A DNA stretch of 64,000 nucleotides. Origin: Modestobacter lapidis. Its GTDB lineage: Bacteria > Actinomycetota > Actinomycetes > Mycobacteriales > Geodermatophilaceae. The stretch covers positions 305,835 through 369,834 of the forward strand of contig JABAKE010000003.1 of NCBI GenBank assembly GCA_019779905.1. The letters are read 5' to 3'. The position numbers and the translations under genes were made by a program. Each line of letters begins with the position of its first letter. Position 1 is the first letter of the stretch. The notes beneath the pieces are model-generated. The model saw nothing but the letters and a program-made list of their open reading frames with translations. It did not search any database and was not told the origin of the DNA. Positions 1 through 8,879 of this stretch are shown piece by piece.

Positions 1-1784
1 TCGAGGACGAGGTGTCGCCGGACGTCCGGACCGCGCTGGCCGACTGGCCGGACCGGGTGGCGCGGTACTCCGGGGACGAGCTGGTCTACACCGTGCGGGG
101 CCGGGAGATCCGCACACCGCTGGCCCGCACGACTCTCTCGGGCACCCGGGTGCCGCGGGTGGCGCTGCCCCGGACCGCCGACGCCGGCGAGCTGGTGCGC
201 TTCCTCCGCTCGGAGAACCTGCCCGGGGAGTTCCCGTTCACCGCCGGGGTCTTCCCGTTCAAGCGGGCCGGCGAGCCACCGGCCCGGATGTTCGCCGGTG
301 AGGGCGACGCGTTCCGCACCAACCGGCGGTTCCGGGTGCTGGCCGCGGGCAACGAGGCCACCCGGCTGTCGACGGCGTTCGACTCGGTGACCCTCTACGG
401 CCGCGACCCCGACCGCCGCCCGGACGTGTACGGCAAGGTCGGCACCTCCGGGGTCTCCATCGCCACGCTGGACGACATGGCCGAGCTCTACCGCGGGTTC
501 GACCTGTGCGCGCCCACCACCTCGGTGTCGATGACGATCAACGGGCCCGCCCCCACGGTGTTGGCGATGTTCCTGAACACCGCGATCGACCAGGGGCTGG
601 ACGCCTTCCGGGCCGAGCAGGAACGCGAGCCGGACGCGGCCGAGGCCGGCGAGGTCCGCGACCGGGTGCTGGCCGGCGTCCGCGGCACCGTGCAGGCCGA
701 CATCCTCAAGGAGGACCAGGGCCAGAACACCTGCATCTTCAGCACCGAGTTCTCGCTGCGGTGCATGGCCGACGTGCAGCAGTGGTTCATCGACCACCGG
801 GTGCGGAACTTCTACTCGGTCTCGATCTCCGGATACCACATCGCCGAGGCCGGGGCGAACCCGATCAGCCAGCTCGCCTTCACCCTCGCCAACGGCCTGA
901 CCTACGTCGAGGCGTACCTGGCCCGCGGCATGCACGTCGACGACTTCGCGCCCAACCTGTCGTTCTTCTTCTCCAACGGGATGGACGCCGAGTACACGGT
1001 GATCGGCCGGGTGGCCCGGCGGATCTGGGCGATCGCGCTGCGCGACCGCTACGGCGCGAACACCCGGTCGCAGCAGCTGAAGTACCACGTGCAGACCTCG
1101 GGCCGGTCGCTGCACGCGCAGGAAATGGACTTCAACGACATCCGCACCACCCTGCAGGCGCTGTGCGCGGTGTACGACAACGCCAGCAGCCTGCACACCA
1201 ACGCCTACGACGAGGCGGTGACCACGCCCAGCGAGCAGTCCGTGCGCCGGGCGCTGGCCATCCAGGTGATCATCGACCGGGAATGGGGGCTGGCCGGCAA
1301 CGAGAACCCGCTGCAGGGCTCGGCCGTGGTCGAGGAGCTCACCGACCTGGTCGAGGAGGCGGTGCTGGCCGAGTTCGACCGGATCGCCGAGCGCGGGGGA
1401 GTGCTCGGCGCGATGGAGACCGGCTACCAGCGCGGCCGGATCCAGGACGAGTCGATGCGCTACGAGCACCGCAAGCACGACGGCAGCCTGCCCATCGTCG
1501 GGGTGAACACCTTCCTCGACCCGCACCGCGACGAGCAGCCGCCCGCGCCGGTCGAGCTCGCCCGGGCCACGGCGGCGGAGAAGGAGTCGCAGCTGGCCCG
1601 GCTGGCCGACTTCCAGGCCCGGCACGCCGCCGATGCGCCCGGGGCCCTGGCCCGGCTGCAGGAGGCCGCGACATCCGGCGGGAACGTGTTCGACGCCCTG
1701 ATGGACGCCGTCCGGTACTGCTCGCTGGGGCAGATCACCGAGGCGTTCTTCGAGGTCGGCGGGCAGTACCGGCGGAGCGTGTGA
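1..1784 (+). CDS. icmF: Fused isobutyryl-CoA mutase IcmF, C-terminal part (5' truncated by window edge)
   Basis: The frame is open from base 3 to the TGA at 1782-1784, so the true start lies to the left. The visible ~593 residues match the mutase barrel and C-terminal region of the B12-dependent acyl-CoA mutase IcmF, which interconverts isobutyryl- and n-butyryl-CoA. Diagnostic blocks are [40 protein letters not shown] and [14 protein letters not shown] (the His packs near cobalamin). Phe at the FPFT position, where methylmalonyl-CoA mutases carry YPTM, favours IcmF. Full IcmF is about 1,050-1,100 residues, with an N-terminal B12-binding domain and a MeaI-type GTPase; those parts must lie outside the window. 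Its stop overlaps the ATG at 1784 by one base. Confidence 0.9.
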   Translation, partial: EDEVSPDVRTALADWPDRVARYSGDELVYTVRGREIRTPLARTTLSGTRVPRVALPRTADAGELVRFLRSENLPGEFPFTAGVFPFKRAGEPPARMFAGEGDAFRTNRRFRVLAAGNEATRLSTAFDSVTLYGRDPDRRPDVYGKVGTSGVSIATLDDMAELYRGFDLCAPTTSVSMTINGPAPTVLAMFLNTAIDQGLDAFRAEQEREPDAAEAGEVRDRVLAGVRGTVQADILKEDQGQNTCIFSTEFSLRCMADVQQWFIDHRVRNFYSVSISGYHIAEAGANPISQLAFTLANGLTYVEAYLARGMHVDDFAPNLSFFFSNGMDAEYTVIGRVARRIWAIALRDRYGANTRSQQLKYHVQTSGRSLHAQEMDFNDIRTTLQALCAVYDNASSLHTNAYDEAVTTPSEQSVRRALAIQVIIDREWGLAGNENPLQGSAVVEELTDLVEEAVLAEFDRIAERGGVLGAMETGYQRGRIQDESMRYEHRKHDGSLPIVGVNTFLDPHRDEQPPAPVELARATAAEKESQLARLADFQARHAADAPGALARLQEAATSGGNVFDALMDAVRYCSLGQITEAFFEVGGQYRRSV

Positions 1785-2389
1785 TGAAGGACCACTCCGG
1801 TCCTCGGCCCCGGCCAGAGGCTCGCCGCGAGCCTGCGAGCGGTGAGGAGGGCGGGGTCCTTCGACTGCAGGGTGGCCGTTCCAGCACCTCACCTCTGCTG
1901 GCGTTCGACCCGGTCGCCGAGGCGACCCGGCAGTGGCGGGAGCACGGCTGGGCCGACGCCGCCGACGGCATGGCGACCGTGACGTCGCTGATGCGGGCCC
2001 AGGCGATCGTGCAGGCGCGGGTGGACGACGTGCTGCGGCCGCTGCAGCTCAGCTTCGCCCGCTACGAGCTGCTGGTGCTGCTGTCGTTCACCCGCCGCGG
2101 GTCCCTGCCGATGGCGAAGGCCGGCGCGCGCCTGCAGGTGCACCCGGCGAGCGTCACCAACGCCGCCGGCCGGCTGGAGGCCGCCGGACTGGTGGTCCGT
2201 TGTCCGCACCCCGACGACGGGCGGGCGGTGCTGGTCGAGATCACCGACGCCGGGCGCGCGGTCGCCGCGGAGGCCACCGGCCGGCTCAACCGCGAGGTGT
2301 TCAGCTCCCCGGACCTGGGCGGCGGACGGGCGGCGGAACTGGTCGCCATCCTGCGCGACCTGCGCCGGGCGGCCGGCGACTTCGCATGA
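1784..2389 (+). CDS. MarR-family transcriptional regulator
   Basis: A winged-helix DNA-binding protein of up to 201 residues. The MarR core is LSFARYELLVLLSF, then the recognition helix region LQVHPASVTNAAGRLEAAGL and the wing PDDGRAVLVEITDAG. A ligand-responsive repressor role is known for the family; the ligand is not visible. The only in-frame ATGs are at 1784 and 1969. The first ~37 residues from 1784 are merely a translation of the inverted repeat at 1787-1861. Family homology seems to begin near LLAFDPVAEATRQW (about base 1895), so the real start is uncertain, and a non-ATG start near 1895 is possible. It overlaps the next gene by ATGA. Position after icmF suggests control of the mutase pathway (inference). 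Confidence 0.8.
   Translation: MKDHSGPRPRPEARREPASGEEGGVLRLQGGRSSTSPLLAFDPVAEATRQWREHGWADAADGMATVTSLMRAQAIVQARVDDVLRPLQLSFARYELLVLLSFTRRGSLPMAKAGARLQVHPASVTNAAGRLEAAGLVVRCPHPDDGRAVLVEITDAGRAVAAEATGRLNREVFSSPDLGGGRAAELVAILRDLRRAAGDFA
1787..1861. terminator. Long imperfect inverted repeat after icmF
   Basis: AAGGACC (1787-1793) pairs with GGTCCTT (1855-1861). Inside lies a second dyad, GCTCGC with GCGAGC (1820-1840). The same plan (AAGGACC arms, CGGCC, CTCGC/GCGAG inner arms) occurs at 24234-24296 between two convergent genes, where it is clearly terminator-like. Here it lies under the first codons of the longest MarR reading frame. Confidence 0.5.
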
Positions 2390-3177
2390 GGGGCCAAAGT
2401 CGCGACTTCGGCCCCCTGCGGGATGATCTGGGGACGGCGGTCGCGCTGCCCCGGCCACCGCGGCGGGTGGTGTCGCTGGTGCCCTCGCTGACCGAGGCGC
2501 TGGCCGTCACGGTGCCCGAGCGGCTGGTCGGCGCCACCGACTGGTGCAGCCATCCGGCCGGGTTGGCCGTGACGCGGGTGCGCGGGACGAAGAACCCCGA
2601 CCGGGCCGCGATCGCCGCGCGCCGGCCCGACCTCGTGGTGGCCAACCAGGAGGAGAACCGCCGGCTGGACGTCGAGCGGCTGCGCGCGGCCGGCATTCCG
2701 GTGTGGGTGACCGTCGTGGAGTCGCTGGACCAGGCGCTCGCGTCGCTGCGCCGGCTGTTCGCCGACGTCCTCGGTGTCGGGGAGCCGGCCTGGCTCGCGG
2801 CCGCCGCGGCCGGCTGGGCGGAGCCGCCGGCCGGCCCGCGGCTGCGCGTCGCGGTCCCGGTCTGGCGCGACCCGTGGATGGTGGTCGGCGCGCGCACCTT
2901 CACCGGCGACCTGCTCGCCCGGCTCGGGCTGGACAACGTGTTCGCCGGGCACGCCGAGCGGTACCCGCGGCTGGAGCTGGACGCCGTGCGCGCCGCCGGT
3001 CCCGAGCTCGTGCTGCTGCCCGACGAGCCCTACCGGTTCACCGCCGACGACGGCCCCGAGGCGTTCGGCGGCCTGCCGGTCGCGCTGGTGCCCGGCCGGG
3101 AGCTGACCTGGTACGGGCCGTCGCTGGCTTCCGCCCGGGGCACGCTCCTGGACGCGGTCCGGGCGGCCGGCGGCTGA
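2386..3177 (+). CDS. Helical-backbone metal receptor / cobalamin-binding (BtuF-like) protein without signal peptide
   Basis: A 263-residue protein of the TroA/BtuF periplasmic-binding superfamily. RRVVSLVPSLTEALAV (about residues 27-42) is the typical first strand. RRPDLVVANQEENR and AAGPELVLLPDEPYRF are the family strand-turn blocks, and the C-terminus has ELTWYGPSLASA. Classical BtuF proteins carry cobalamin or haem to an ABC importer, but this one has no signal peptide or lipobox and no transporter genes beside it, so it probably acts in the cytosol. It lies in an apparent icmF-marR-btuF-like unit, which suggests handling of corrinoid for the B12-dependent mutase (inference). The ATG at 2386 overlaps the MarR stop, but a palindrome follows it at once, so the start may be further in. 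Confidence 0.75.
   Translation: MRGQSRDFGPLRDDLGTAVALPRPPRRVVSLVPSLTEALAVTVPERLVGATDWCSHPAGLAVTRVRGTKNPDRAAIAARRPDLVVANQEENRRLDVERLRAAGIPVWVTVVESLDQALASLRRLFADVLGVGEPAWLAAAAAGWAEPPAGPRLRVAVPVWRDPWMVVGARTFTGDLLARLGLDNVFAGHAERYPRLELDAVRAAGPELVLLPDEPYRFTADDGPEAFGGLPVALVPGRELTWYGPSLASARGTLLDAVRAAGG
2390..2415. repeat. 26-bp near-perfect palindrome at the start of the BtuF-like gene
   Basis: GGGGCC arms flank AAGTCGCGACTT, a 12-bp loop-less palindrome with one mismatched pair next to the arms. It lies directly behind the ATG at 2386 and would encode residues 2-10 of the next protein. Compare the other loop-less palindromes at 18869, 28931, 29003, 34172 and 34189. Confidence 0.6.
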
Positions 3178-3228
3178 GGCCGGCCGCTCCACCTGGCACC
3201 CGGCTCCGGTGGCGGGGAAGGTGGCGAC

Positions 3229-4803
3229 ATGAAGCGTGCCGTCCCGACCGGCGTGGCCGCCGCCCTCGCCGCGCTGGGTGCCCTCGCCACCCGCGACCTG
3301 GTGCAGCGCGACCACGCCCTGCTGCGCAACTTTCCCGTTCTCGGGCACGCCCGGTATCTCATCGAGTCGATCGGGCCGGAGCTGCGGCAGTACCTGGTGG
3401 CCGGCAACAACGAGGAACGCCCGTTCACCCGCGACCAGCGCCGCTGGGTCTACGCCTCGGCCAAGAAGGAGAACAACTACTTCGGCTTCGGCACCGACAA
3501 CGATCTCGAGTACACCGCCGGCTACCCGGTGATCAAGCACGCCACGTTCGGCCGGGCCGTCCCGGCCACCGCGGTCCAGACCGGCCACGACGTCGAACTG
3601 CCCGGCGCCAAGGTCCTCGGCGGCGCCCGTGGTCGGCGGCTGGCGTTCCGGCCGCCGTCGGTCGTCAACATCTCGGCGATGAGCTACGGGTCGCTGTCCG
3701 GGGCCGCCGTGGAGGCGCTCAACCGGGGGGCGGCGCTGGCCGGGTGCCTGCACAACACCGGCGAGGGCGGCCTGTCGGTGCACCACCGGCACGGCGGGGA
3801 GCTGGTCTTCCAGATCGGCACCGCCTACTTCGGCTGCCGCGACGAGCACGGCCGCTTCGACCTCGCCCGGTTGAAGGACCTGGTCGCCGGCGCGCCGGTC
3901 CGGGCGCTGGAGATCAAGCTCAGCCAGGGCGCCAAGCCCGGCCTGGGCGGCGTGCTCCCCGGCGCCAAGGTCTCCGCCGAGATCGCCGCCACCCGGGGGG
4001 TGCCCGAGGGCCGCGACTGCATCAGCCCGTCCCGGCACGCCGAGTTCTCCGATCCCGACAGCCTGCTCGACTGGGTCGAGCTGCTCGCCGCCGAGACCGG
4101 CCTGCCGGTCGGCATCAAGTCCGCGGTCGGTGACCTCGGGTTCTGGGACGAGCTCACCGCGCTGATGGACACCACCGGCCGCGGCGTCGACTTCGTGACG
4201 GTGGACGGTGGCGAGGGCGGCACCGGTGCCGCACCGATGATCTTCACCGACTCGGTGTCGCTGCCCTTCCAGCTCGGCTTCGCCCGGGTCTACTCCACCT
4301 TCGCCCGCCGCGGCCTGCACGAGCAGGTCACCTTCATCGGCGCCGGGAAGCTCGGGCTGCCCGACAACGCCGTCGTCGCGTTCGCGCTGGGCTGCGACAT
4401 GGTGAACGTGGCCCGGGAGGCCATGCTGGCCATCGGCTGCATCCAGGCGCAGAAGTGCCACACCGACACCTGCCCCACCGGCGTCGCCACCCAGAACGCC
4501 TGGCTCACCCGCGGCCTGGACCCGGCGCTCAAGTCCGTCCGGGCGGCCAACTACGTCAAGACCCTGCGCCGCGACCTCGTCAAGGTCGCCGAGGCCTGCG
4601 GTGTCGAGCACCCCGGCCTGATCGCCAGCGGCGCCGTGGAGGTGCTGGACGGCCGGACGGCGGCCACGCCGCTGCACGAGGTGTACGGCTACGAATCCGG
4701 CTGGGGGCTGCCGTCGGCCGCCGACCAGGCCGAGATCGCCCGGCTGATGACCCCGGAGGCACCCGAGGGCGGCAGCGCACCACCGTCCGCGACAGCGACC
4801 TGA
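3229..4803 (+). CDS. FMN-binding glutamate synthase-family protein
   Basis: 524 residues, ATG start with a GGGGAAGG ribosome site. It carries the FMN/Fe-S synthase domain of glutamate synthase, without the amidotransferase domain. Visible motifs: NISAMSYGSLSGAAVEALNRGA, the flavin-site glycines TVDGGEGGTGAAP, and CIQAQKCHTDTC, which keeps the Cys-x5-Cys-x4-Cys pattern of the 3Fe-4S cluster, followed by PTGVATQNAWLT. A hydrophobic stretch at residues 8-21 may anchor it. Lone proteins of this kind are common and their substrate is usually unknown; glutamate synthesis from free ammonia is possible but not shown. It is followed 48 bases later by a quinone oxidoreductase gene. Confidence 0.88.
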   Translation: MKRAVPTGVAAALAALGALATRDLVQRDHALLRNFPVLGHARYLIESIGPELRQYLVAGNNEERPFTRDQRRWVYASAKKENNYFGFGTDNDLEYTAGYPVIKHATFGRAVPATAVQTGHDVELPGAKVLGGARGRRLAFRPPSVVNISAMSYGSLSGAAVEALNRGAALAGCLHNTGEGGLSVHHRHGGELVFQIGTAYFGCRDEHGRFDLARLKDLVAGAPVRALEIKLSQGAKPGLGGVLPGAKVSAEIAATRGVPEGRDCISPSRHAEFSDPDSLLDWVELLAAETGLPVGIKSAVGDLGFWDELTALMDTTGRGVDFVTVDGGEGGTGAAPMIFTDSVSLPFQLGFARVYSTFARRGLHEQVTFIGAGKLGLPDNAVVAFALGCDMVNVAREAMLAIGCIQAQKCHTDTCPTGVATQNAWLTRGLDPALKSVRAANYVKTLRRDLVKVAEACGVEHPGLIASGAVEVLDGRTAATPLHEVYGYESGWGLPSAADQAEIARLMTPEAPEGGSAPPSATAT

Positions 4804-4851
4804 GCCCGCCGGCGGGGTTTGACCGGCCGCTCCCGACGGCACTCACCGGAC

Positions 4852-5790
4852 ATGCGCGCAGTCGTCTTCCAGTCCAACGGTGGTCCCGAGGTCCTCGAGT
4901 ACACCGAGGCGCCCGATCCGCAGCCCGGAGCGGGCCGGGTGGTCGTCGAGGTCGCGGCCGCCGGGGTGAACTACATGGACGTCTACGAGCGGGAGGGGCG
5001 TGGCTACGGCTCCACCCCGCCGGCCGTGCCGGGCGCCGAGGGTGCCGGCACGATCGCCGGAACCGGGCAGCGGGTCGCCTGGATGAACGTCCCCGGCAGC
5101 TACGCCGAGCGGCTGTCCGCCCCCGAGGAGCTGCTCGTCCCGGTACCCGACGGCATCGACCTGGACGTCGCGGCCGCGGCCCTGCTGCAGGGGCTCACCG
5201 CGCACTACCTGGCGTCGGACTCGTACCCGGTGGAGCCCGGCGACTGGGTGCTCGTCCACGCCGGGGCCGGCGGCGTCGGCCTGCTGCTCACGCAGATCGT
5301 GGTCGCCCGGGGCGGCCGGGTCATCGCGACCACGTCCACCCCCGAGAAGGCGGAACTGGCGCGCGGGGCCGGTGCGGAGGAGGTGATCGGGTACGAGTCG
5401 TTCGCCGAGCGGGCCCGGGAGATCACCGGCGGCGAGGGCGTCGCCGCGGTCTACGACGGCGTCGGCCGGACGACGTTCCTCGAGGGGCTGACCGCGCTGC
5501 GGCCATGCGGCAGCATGATCGTCTTCGGCGCGGCCAGCGGCCCGCCGGAACCGGTCGACGTCTCGCTGCTCGCCGCCCGTGGGTCGCTGTACGTCCAGCG
5601 GCCCACCCTGAAGACCTACGCCCGCTCCGCCCCGCTCCTGCAGACCCGGGCGCGGGAGGTGCTGGACCTGATCGCCACCGGCCGCCTCGACGTCCGGATC
5701 GGGGCGCGGTACCCGCTGGCCGAGGCCCGTTCGGCGCACCAGGACCTCGAGGCGCGCCGCACGACCGGCAAGCTGCTGCTCGTTCCGTAG
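4852..5790 (+). CDS. NADPH:quinone oxidoreductase, zinc-free MDR family
   Basis: 312 residues from the ATG at 4852 (an in-frame codon at 4819 would add eleven unconserved residues). Medium-chain reductase fold: N-terminal GroES-like half with [16 protein letters not shown], then a nucleotide-binding half with [15 protein letters not shown]. No catalytic-zinc Cys/His set is present, as expected for QOR-type enzymes, which reduce quinones with [18 protein letters not shown] and [10 protein letters not shown] near the C-terminus are typical of the family. Confidence 0.88.
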   Translation: MRAVVFQSNGGPEVLEYTEAPDPQPGAGRVVVEVAAAGVNYMDVYEREGRGYGSTPPAVPGAEGAGTIAGTGQRVAWMNVPGSYAERLSAPEELLVPVPDGIDLDVAAAALLQGLTAHYLASDSYPVEPGDWVLVHAGAGGVGLLLTQIVVARGGRVIATTSTPEKAELARGAGAEEVIGYESFAERAREITGGEGVAAVYDGVGRTTFLEGLTALRPCGSMIVFGAASGPPEPVDVSLLAARGSLYVQRPTLKTYARSAPLLQTRAREVLDLIATGRLDVRIGARYPLAEARSAHQDLEARRTTGKLLLVP

Positions 5791-5920
5791 GACGCCGGAT
5801 CGGGCCGGTGGGTGCAGGCGCCCGCCGGCAGACGGCAGGATGATGCGAGGCTTGGTACCGGGTGTGAGCCCGGGAGCGCCGGGAACGGCCGTCGACATCG
5901 ATCAGTGCAGGAGAAGCAAC

Positions 5921-6856
5921 ATGCCGCAGGGCACGGTGAAGTGGTTCAACGCCGACAAGGGCTTCGGGTTCATCGGACCCGACGACGGGGGCGAGGACGT
6001 CTTCGTCCACTTCTCCGCGATCGCCGACTCCGGTGGGTACCGCAGCCTGGACGAGGGCCAGCGGGTGGAGTACGAGGCCAGCCCCGGCCAGCGCGGGCTG
6101 CAGGCCGACTCCGTGGTGTCCCTGGGCGGTGGGGGCGGCCGGGCCCCGGCACGCGACGAGCGGGGACGGGACGACCGGGGGCGGGACGACCGGGGGCGGG
6201 GCCGGGACGACCGCGGCGGCCGGGACGCATGGCGCGACGAATCCCGCGGCGGCGGGCGCGACCAGGGCCGTGGGCCCTCCTCCGGTGGTGGCCAGCAGGG
6301 CACGGTGAAGTGGTTCAACGCCGACAAGGGCTTCGGATTCATCGAGCCCGACGACGGTGGGCAGGACGTGTTCGTGCACTTCTCCGCGATCGCCTCCGGT
6401 GGCTACCGCAGCCTGGAGGAGGGGCAGCGGGTGGAGTTCGAGTCCCGCCCCGGTGACCGGGGCCTGCAGGCCGACAACGTGGTGCCGATCGGTGGCGGTG
6501 GCGGCTCCCGGGACGAGTACCAGCGCGACGAGTACCGCCGGGACGACCGCGACCGGGACGGGTACCGCCGGGACGACCGGGGCCGCGACGACGTCCGCGG
6601 GAGCGGACGCGACCGGGGCCCGTCGGCCGGCGGCGGGTCGTCCCCCGGCGGCGGCTCGCAGGGCACGGTGAAGTGGTTCAACGCCGAGAAGGGCTTCGGC
6701 TTCATCGAGCCCGACGACGGTGGGCAGGACGTGTTCGTGCACTTCTCCGCGATCGCCTCCGGCGGTTACCGCAGCCTGGAGGAGGGCCAGCGGGTCTCCT
6801 ACGACGCCAGCCCGGGGGAGCGCGGCCTGCAGGCCGATCACGTCGAGCCGCAGTGA
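5921..6856 (+). CDS. Triple cold-shock-domain protein with Arg/Asp/Gly-rich linkers
   Basis: 311 residues from the ATG at 5921, preceded by GGAGAAG. It holds three nearly identical cold-shock domains (residues 1-68, 126-190, 247-311), each with [11 protein letters not shown] or [11 protein letters not shown] (RNP1) and DVFVHFSAI (RNP2), so each should bind single-stranded RNA or DNA. Two linkers of about 57 residues are built of RDDRGRD/YRRDD-like repeats between Gly-rich ends and should be disordered. Ordinary bacterial Csp proteins are one domain of 65-75 residues. Earlier in-frame ATGs at 5840 and 5843 would add 27 residues unlike a cold-shock domain. A 20-bp perfect hairpin follows the gene. 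Confidence 0.9.
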   Translation: MPQGTVKWFNADKGFGFIGPDDGGEDVFVHFSAIADSGGYRSLDEGQRVEYEASPGQRGLQADSVVSLGGGGGRAPARDERGRDDRGRDDRGRGRDDRGGRDAWRDESRGGGRDQGRGPSSGGGQQGTVKWFNADKGFGFIEPDDGGQDVFVHFSAIASGGYRSLEEGQRVEFESRPGDRGLQADNVVPIGGGGGSRDEYQRDEYRRDDRDRDGYRRDDRGRDDVRGSGRDRGPSAGGGSSPGGGSQGTVKWFNAEKGFGFIEPDDGGQDVFVHFSAIASGGYRSLEEGQRVSYDASPGERGLQADHVEPQ

Positions 6857-6868
6857 CCTGCTGAGGAC

Positions 6869-6910
6869 GTCCCGCCGGTGACCCGACCGCGGTCGGGTCA
6901 CCGGCGGGAC
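6869..6910. terminator. Bidirectional terminator, 20-bp perfect stem
   Basis: The arm at 6869-6888 (starting GTCCCGCCGG) is fully complementary to 6891-6910, with a two-base centre. It lies between the convergent cold-shock and MetX-like genes. No T-tract follows, as is usual in high-GC actinobacteria. Confidence 0.85.
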
Positions 6911-6922
6911 GGAGCCGGCCGG

Positions 6923-7957
6923 TCAGACCGGGCGGGCCAGCAGCTCCTGCAAAGCCCCGTCGATGAACTCGTTGTCGGCGGGGTTCAGGCCCAGGCCGCC
7001 GAAGTGCCCGTAGATGGTGGGGATGACCCGCACCTCGCCGTCCGGGATGAACTGCGACGCCCACTCCTCGTCCTCCGGCGGGAAGTACAGGTCGGTCCGC
7101 GCCGGCATGGCCAGCAGCGGGCAGCGGATGGAGCGGAGCGCGGCCTCGGTGTCGCCGTCGAACCCGGGGGTCTGCCCGACGTCGCCGTGCTCCCAGGTCC
7201 AGAGCATGCCCAGCAGGTCGTTGGGGTCGCGCTCGTCGAGCCAATACCCCTCCCAGAACCCGACGAGGAAGTCCTCGAGCGAGGAGAAGCCGAGCTTCCG
7301 GTACTCGCGCTCCCAGTAGAAGGCCTGGGACAGGCCCCAGCCGGCGTAGATCCGGGCGAACGCGCGCAGCCCGACGGTGGGCAGCGCACCGGGGGAGTAG
7401 CGCCCGCCGTCGAACACCGGGTCGGCCGTCAGCGCCGCGCGCAGGCTCTTCAGGAACACCTGGTTGTGCTCGCTGGTGACCGACGAGCCGACGATCGGTG
7501 CCGCCCGCTTGACCATCTCGGGGTGGCTGACCGCCCACTGGTAGGTCTGCCCCGCGCCCATCGACGACCCGAGCACCAGCTCCAGGGACTCGATGCCCCA
7601 CTTCTCCGTGAGCAGCCGGTGCTGCACCTCGACCTGGTCGTAGAAGGTCACGTGCGGGAAGTTCGGCCCGTCGTAGGGCGGCGGGGTGTTGCTCGGCGAC
7701 GTCGACAGGCCGTTGTTCAGCTGGTTCGGGACGACGATGAAGTACTTCTCCGGGTCCAGCGCCTTGCCGGCGCCGACCGTCCAGTCGTTGGCGTCGTGCC
7801 AGGCGCTGTACCAGGTGGGGTGCACGATCACGTTGGACCGGTCGGCGTTCAGCGTGCCGTACGTCTTGTAGGCCAGCTGCGCGCCGCGCAGGGTCGCGCC
7901 GCCCTGGAGGACGACGTCCCCCAGGGCGAAGAGCTCGTGGTCGGTGGGCCGGGGCAT
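6923..7957 (-). CDS. Alpha/beta-hydrolase of the homoserine acetyltransferase (MetX-like) family
   Basis: 344 residues, ATG start at 7957. MetX-type features: LAYKTYGTLNADRSNVI, FIVVPNQLNNGLSTSPSNT and the nucleophile elbow GSSMGAGQ (Ser132). MPARTDLYFPP and TIYGHFGG supply the likely acid and His of the triad. It is shorter than typical MetX (about 370-380 residues), and no methionine genes lie nearby. As the last gene of a minus-strand group with formamidases, it is more likely a hydrolase or acyltransferase for amide or ester substrates than a methionine enzyme (inference). Automated annotation may call it homoserine O-acetyltransferase. Confidence 0.8.
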   Translation of the reverse strand: MPRPTDHELFALGDVVLQGGATLRGAQLAYKTYGTLNADRSNVIVHPTWYSAWHDANDWTVGAGKALDPEKYFIVVPNQLNNGLSTSPSNTPPPYDGPNFPHVTFYDQVEVQHRLLTEKWGIESLELVLGSSMGAGQTYQWAVSHPEMVKRAAPIVGSSVTSEHNQVFLKSLRAALTADPVFDGGRYSPGALPTVGLRAFARIYAGWGLSQAFYWEREYRKLGFSSLEDFLVGFWEGYWLDERDPNDLLGMLWTWEHGDVGQTPGFDGDTEAALRSIRCPLLAMPARTDLYFPPEDEEWASQFIPDGEVRVIPTIYGHFGGLGLNPADNEFIDGALQELLARPV

Positions 7958-7983
7958 GCGTGCTCCTGTGGCTCGGGGACTGG

Positions 7984-8811
7984 TCAGGCAGGCTGGACGG
8001 CGGTCTCGTCGAGCAGTTCGACGGAATCGCCGAGGGCGACCTCGCCCGGCTGCTCCACGGTGGCGTACATGCCGAGGATGACCGCGCCGTTGTCGGGGAG
8101 GTGGGCGACCGGGGTGCTGAGGTCGGTGGCGAGCTCGCCGCGGTACCGCACGATCGCCTTCAGTGTGTTGAAGTCGACCGCCCCGCTCTCGGGGCTCTCG
8201 TTCGTGACCACGCAGCGCGGCACCGGGCCGACCACCTGCACGGTCGCGCCGCCGATCCGCAGGCGCCGGCCGGCCCAGGTGTCCTCCTCGTGCACGTCGC
8301 AGCCATCCACCTCGACCAGCATCCGGAACCGGCGGTGGTCCAGGCGCTCGCCGTCGGGGGTGACGCTGCGCAGGTGCTCGATGGTCGCCGAGGAGATCAG
8401 CGTGACCGGGTGCACGTCGACCGCGTCGCCGGGGCGGTCGGCCGCGACCAGGTGCACCTCCTCACCGACGAAGTCCGACAGCGCCGCCGACCAGGGCCCC
8501 GACACGAGGTGCCCGTCGACGTCACGGCCGTAGAAGTTCGTGCACACCGCCTCGCCGAGGTCGGCGGCCCGGCCCTCGACGGGCGGACGGTCGGGGAACC
8601 GCAGGGTCAGGTGCGCAGCGGCGGGGTCGAACTCCGCGGTGAGGCGCACGAGCGGGCCGTGCTGCTTGCCGTTGAAGAGCCGCCGCTGGGCGTCCACGAG
8701 GTGGAAGCGCCGGTTCTCCAGCACTCCGTTGTCGGTGACCGTCACGGTCTGCGGATGGTGCAGGGCGGTGCCCTTGACCGGGGTGGTCGAGAGGCGGGAG
8801 ACGAGCGGCAT
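7984..8811 (-). CDS. MOSC-domain protein with N-terminal beta-barrel
   Basis: 275 residues, ATG at 8811. The N-terminal part (VSRLSTTPVKGTALHHPQ, ENRRFHLVDAQRRLFNGKQ) is the MOSC_N beta-barrel. The C-terminal MOSC domain includes LDHRRFRMLVEVDGCD and GPVPRCVVTNESPESGAVD with a conserved Cys. MOSC proteins bind molybdenum cofactor or carry sulfur; related proteins reduce N-hydroxylated compounds such as amidoximes. Placed 26 bases before the MetX-like gene and behind the formamidase genes, it may act on nitrogenous substrates of this operon (inference). Confidence 0.85.
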   Translation of the reverse strand: MPLVSRLSTTPVKGTALHHPQTVTVTDNGVLENRRFHLVDAQRRLFNGKQHGPLVRLTAEFDPAAAHLTLRFPDRPPVEGRAADLGEAVCTNFYGRDVDGHLVSGPWSAALSDFVGEEVHLVAADRPGDAVDVHPVTLISSATIEHLRSVTPDGERLDHRRFRMLVEVDGCDVHEEDTWAGRRLRIGGATVQVVGPVPRCVVTNESPESGAVDFNTLKAIVRYRGELATDLSTPVAHLPDNGAVILGMYATVEQPGEVALGDSVELLDETAVQPA

Positions 8812-8879
8812 GGCCCTCCGTCCGGTGCGGGTACTGGTGCTGTGGACCGTAGCCGGGGCCGGGTGGCCCCGCTGTTCGG

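Noticed and set aside
506..1783. Plus-strand open frame running through icmF into the MarR gene
   Set aside because: Only the MarR part resembles a protein; the earlier part is the wrong frame of icmF.
1..3228. Cobalamin riboswitch near icmF or the BtuF-like gene
   Set aside because: The gaps are too short, and the dyads seen are simple hairpins or palindromes, not the B12-box fold.
2062..4842. A 926-codon open frame on the minus strand
   Set aside because: It lies antisense to three well-supported plus-strand genes; its sequence is low-complexity Gly/Arg/Pro/Gln typical of the empty frame in high-GC DNA.
5921..6856. The three DNA repeats in the cold-shock gene as a mobile or satellite repeat
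   Set aside because: They follow the domain borders and keep the reading frame, so they are internal gene duplication.
6923..7957. A methionine biosynthesis gene (metX) with a possible SAM riboswitch
   Set aside because: No riboswitch-like leader, no metY or other methionine gene, and it is the last gene of the amide operon.
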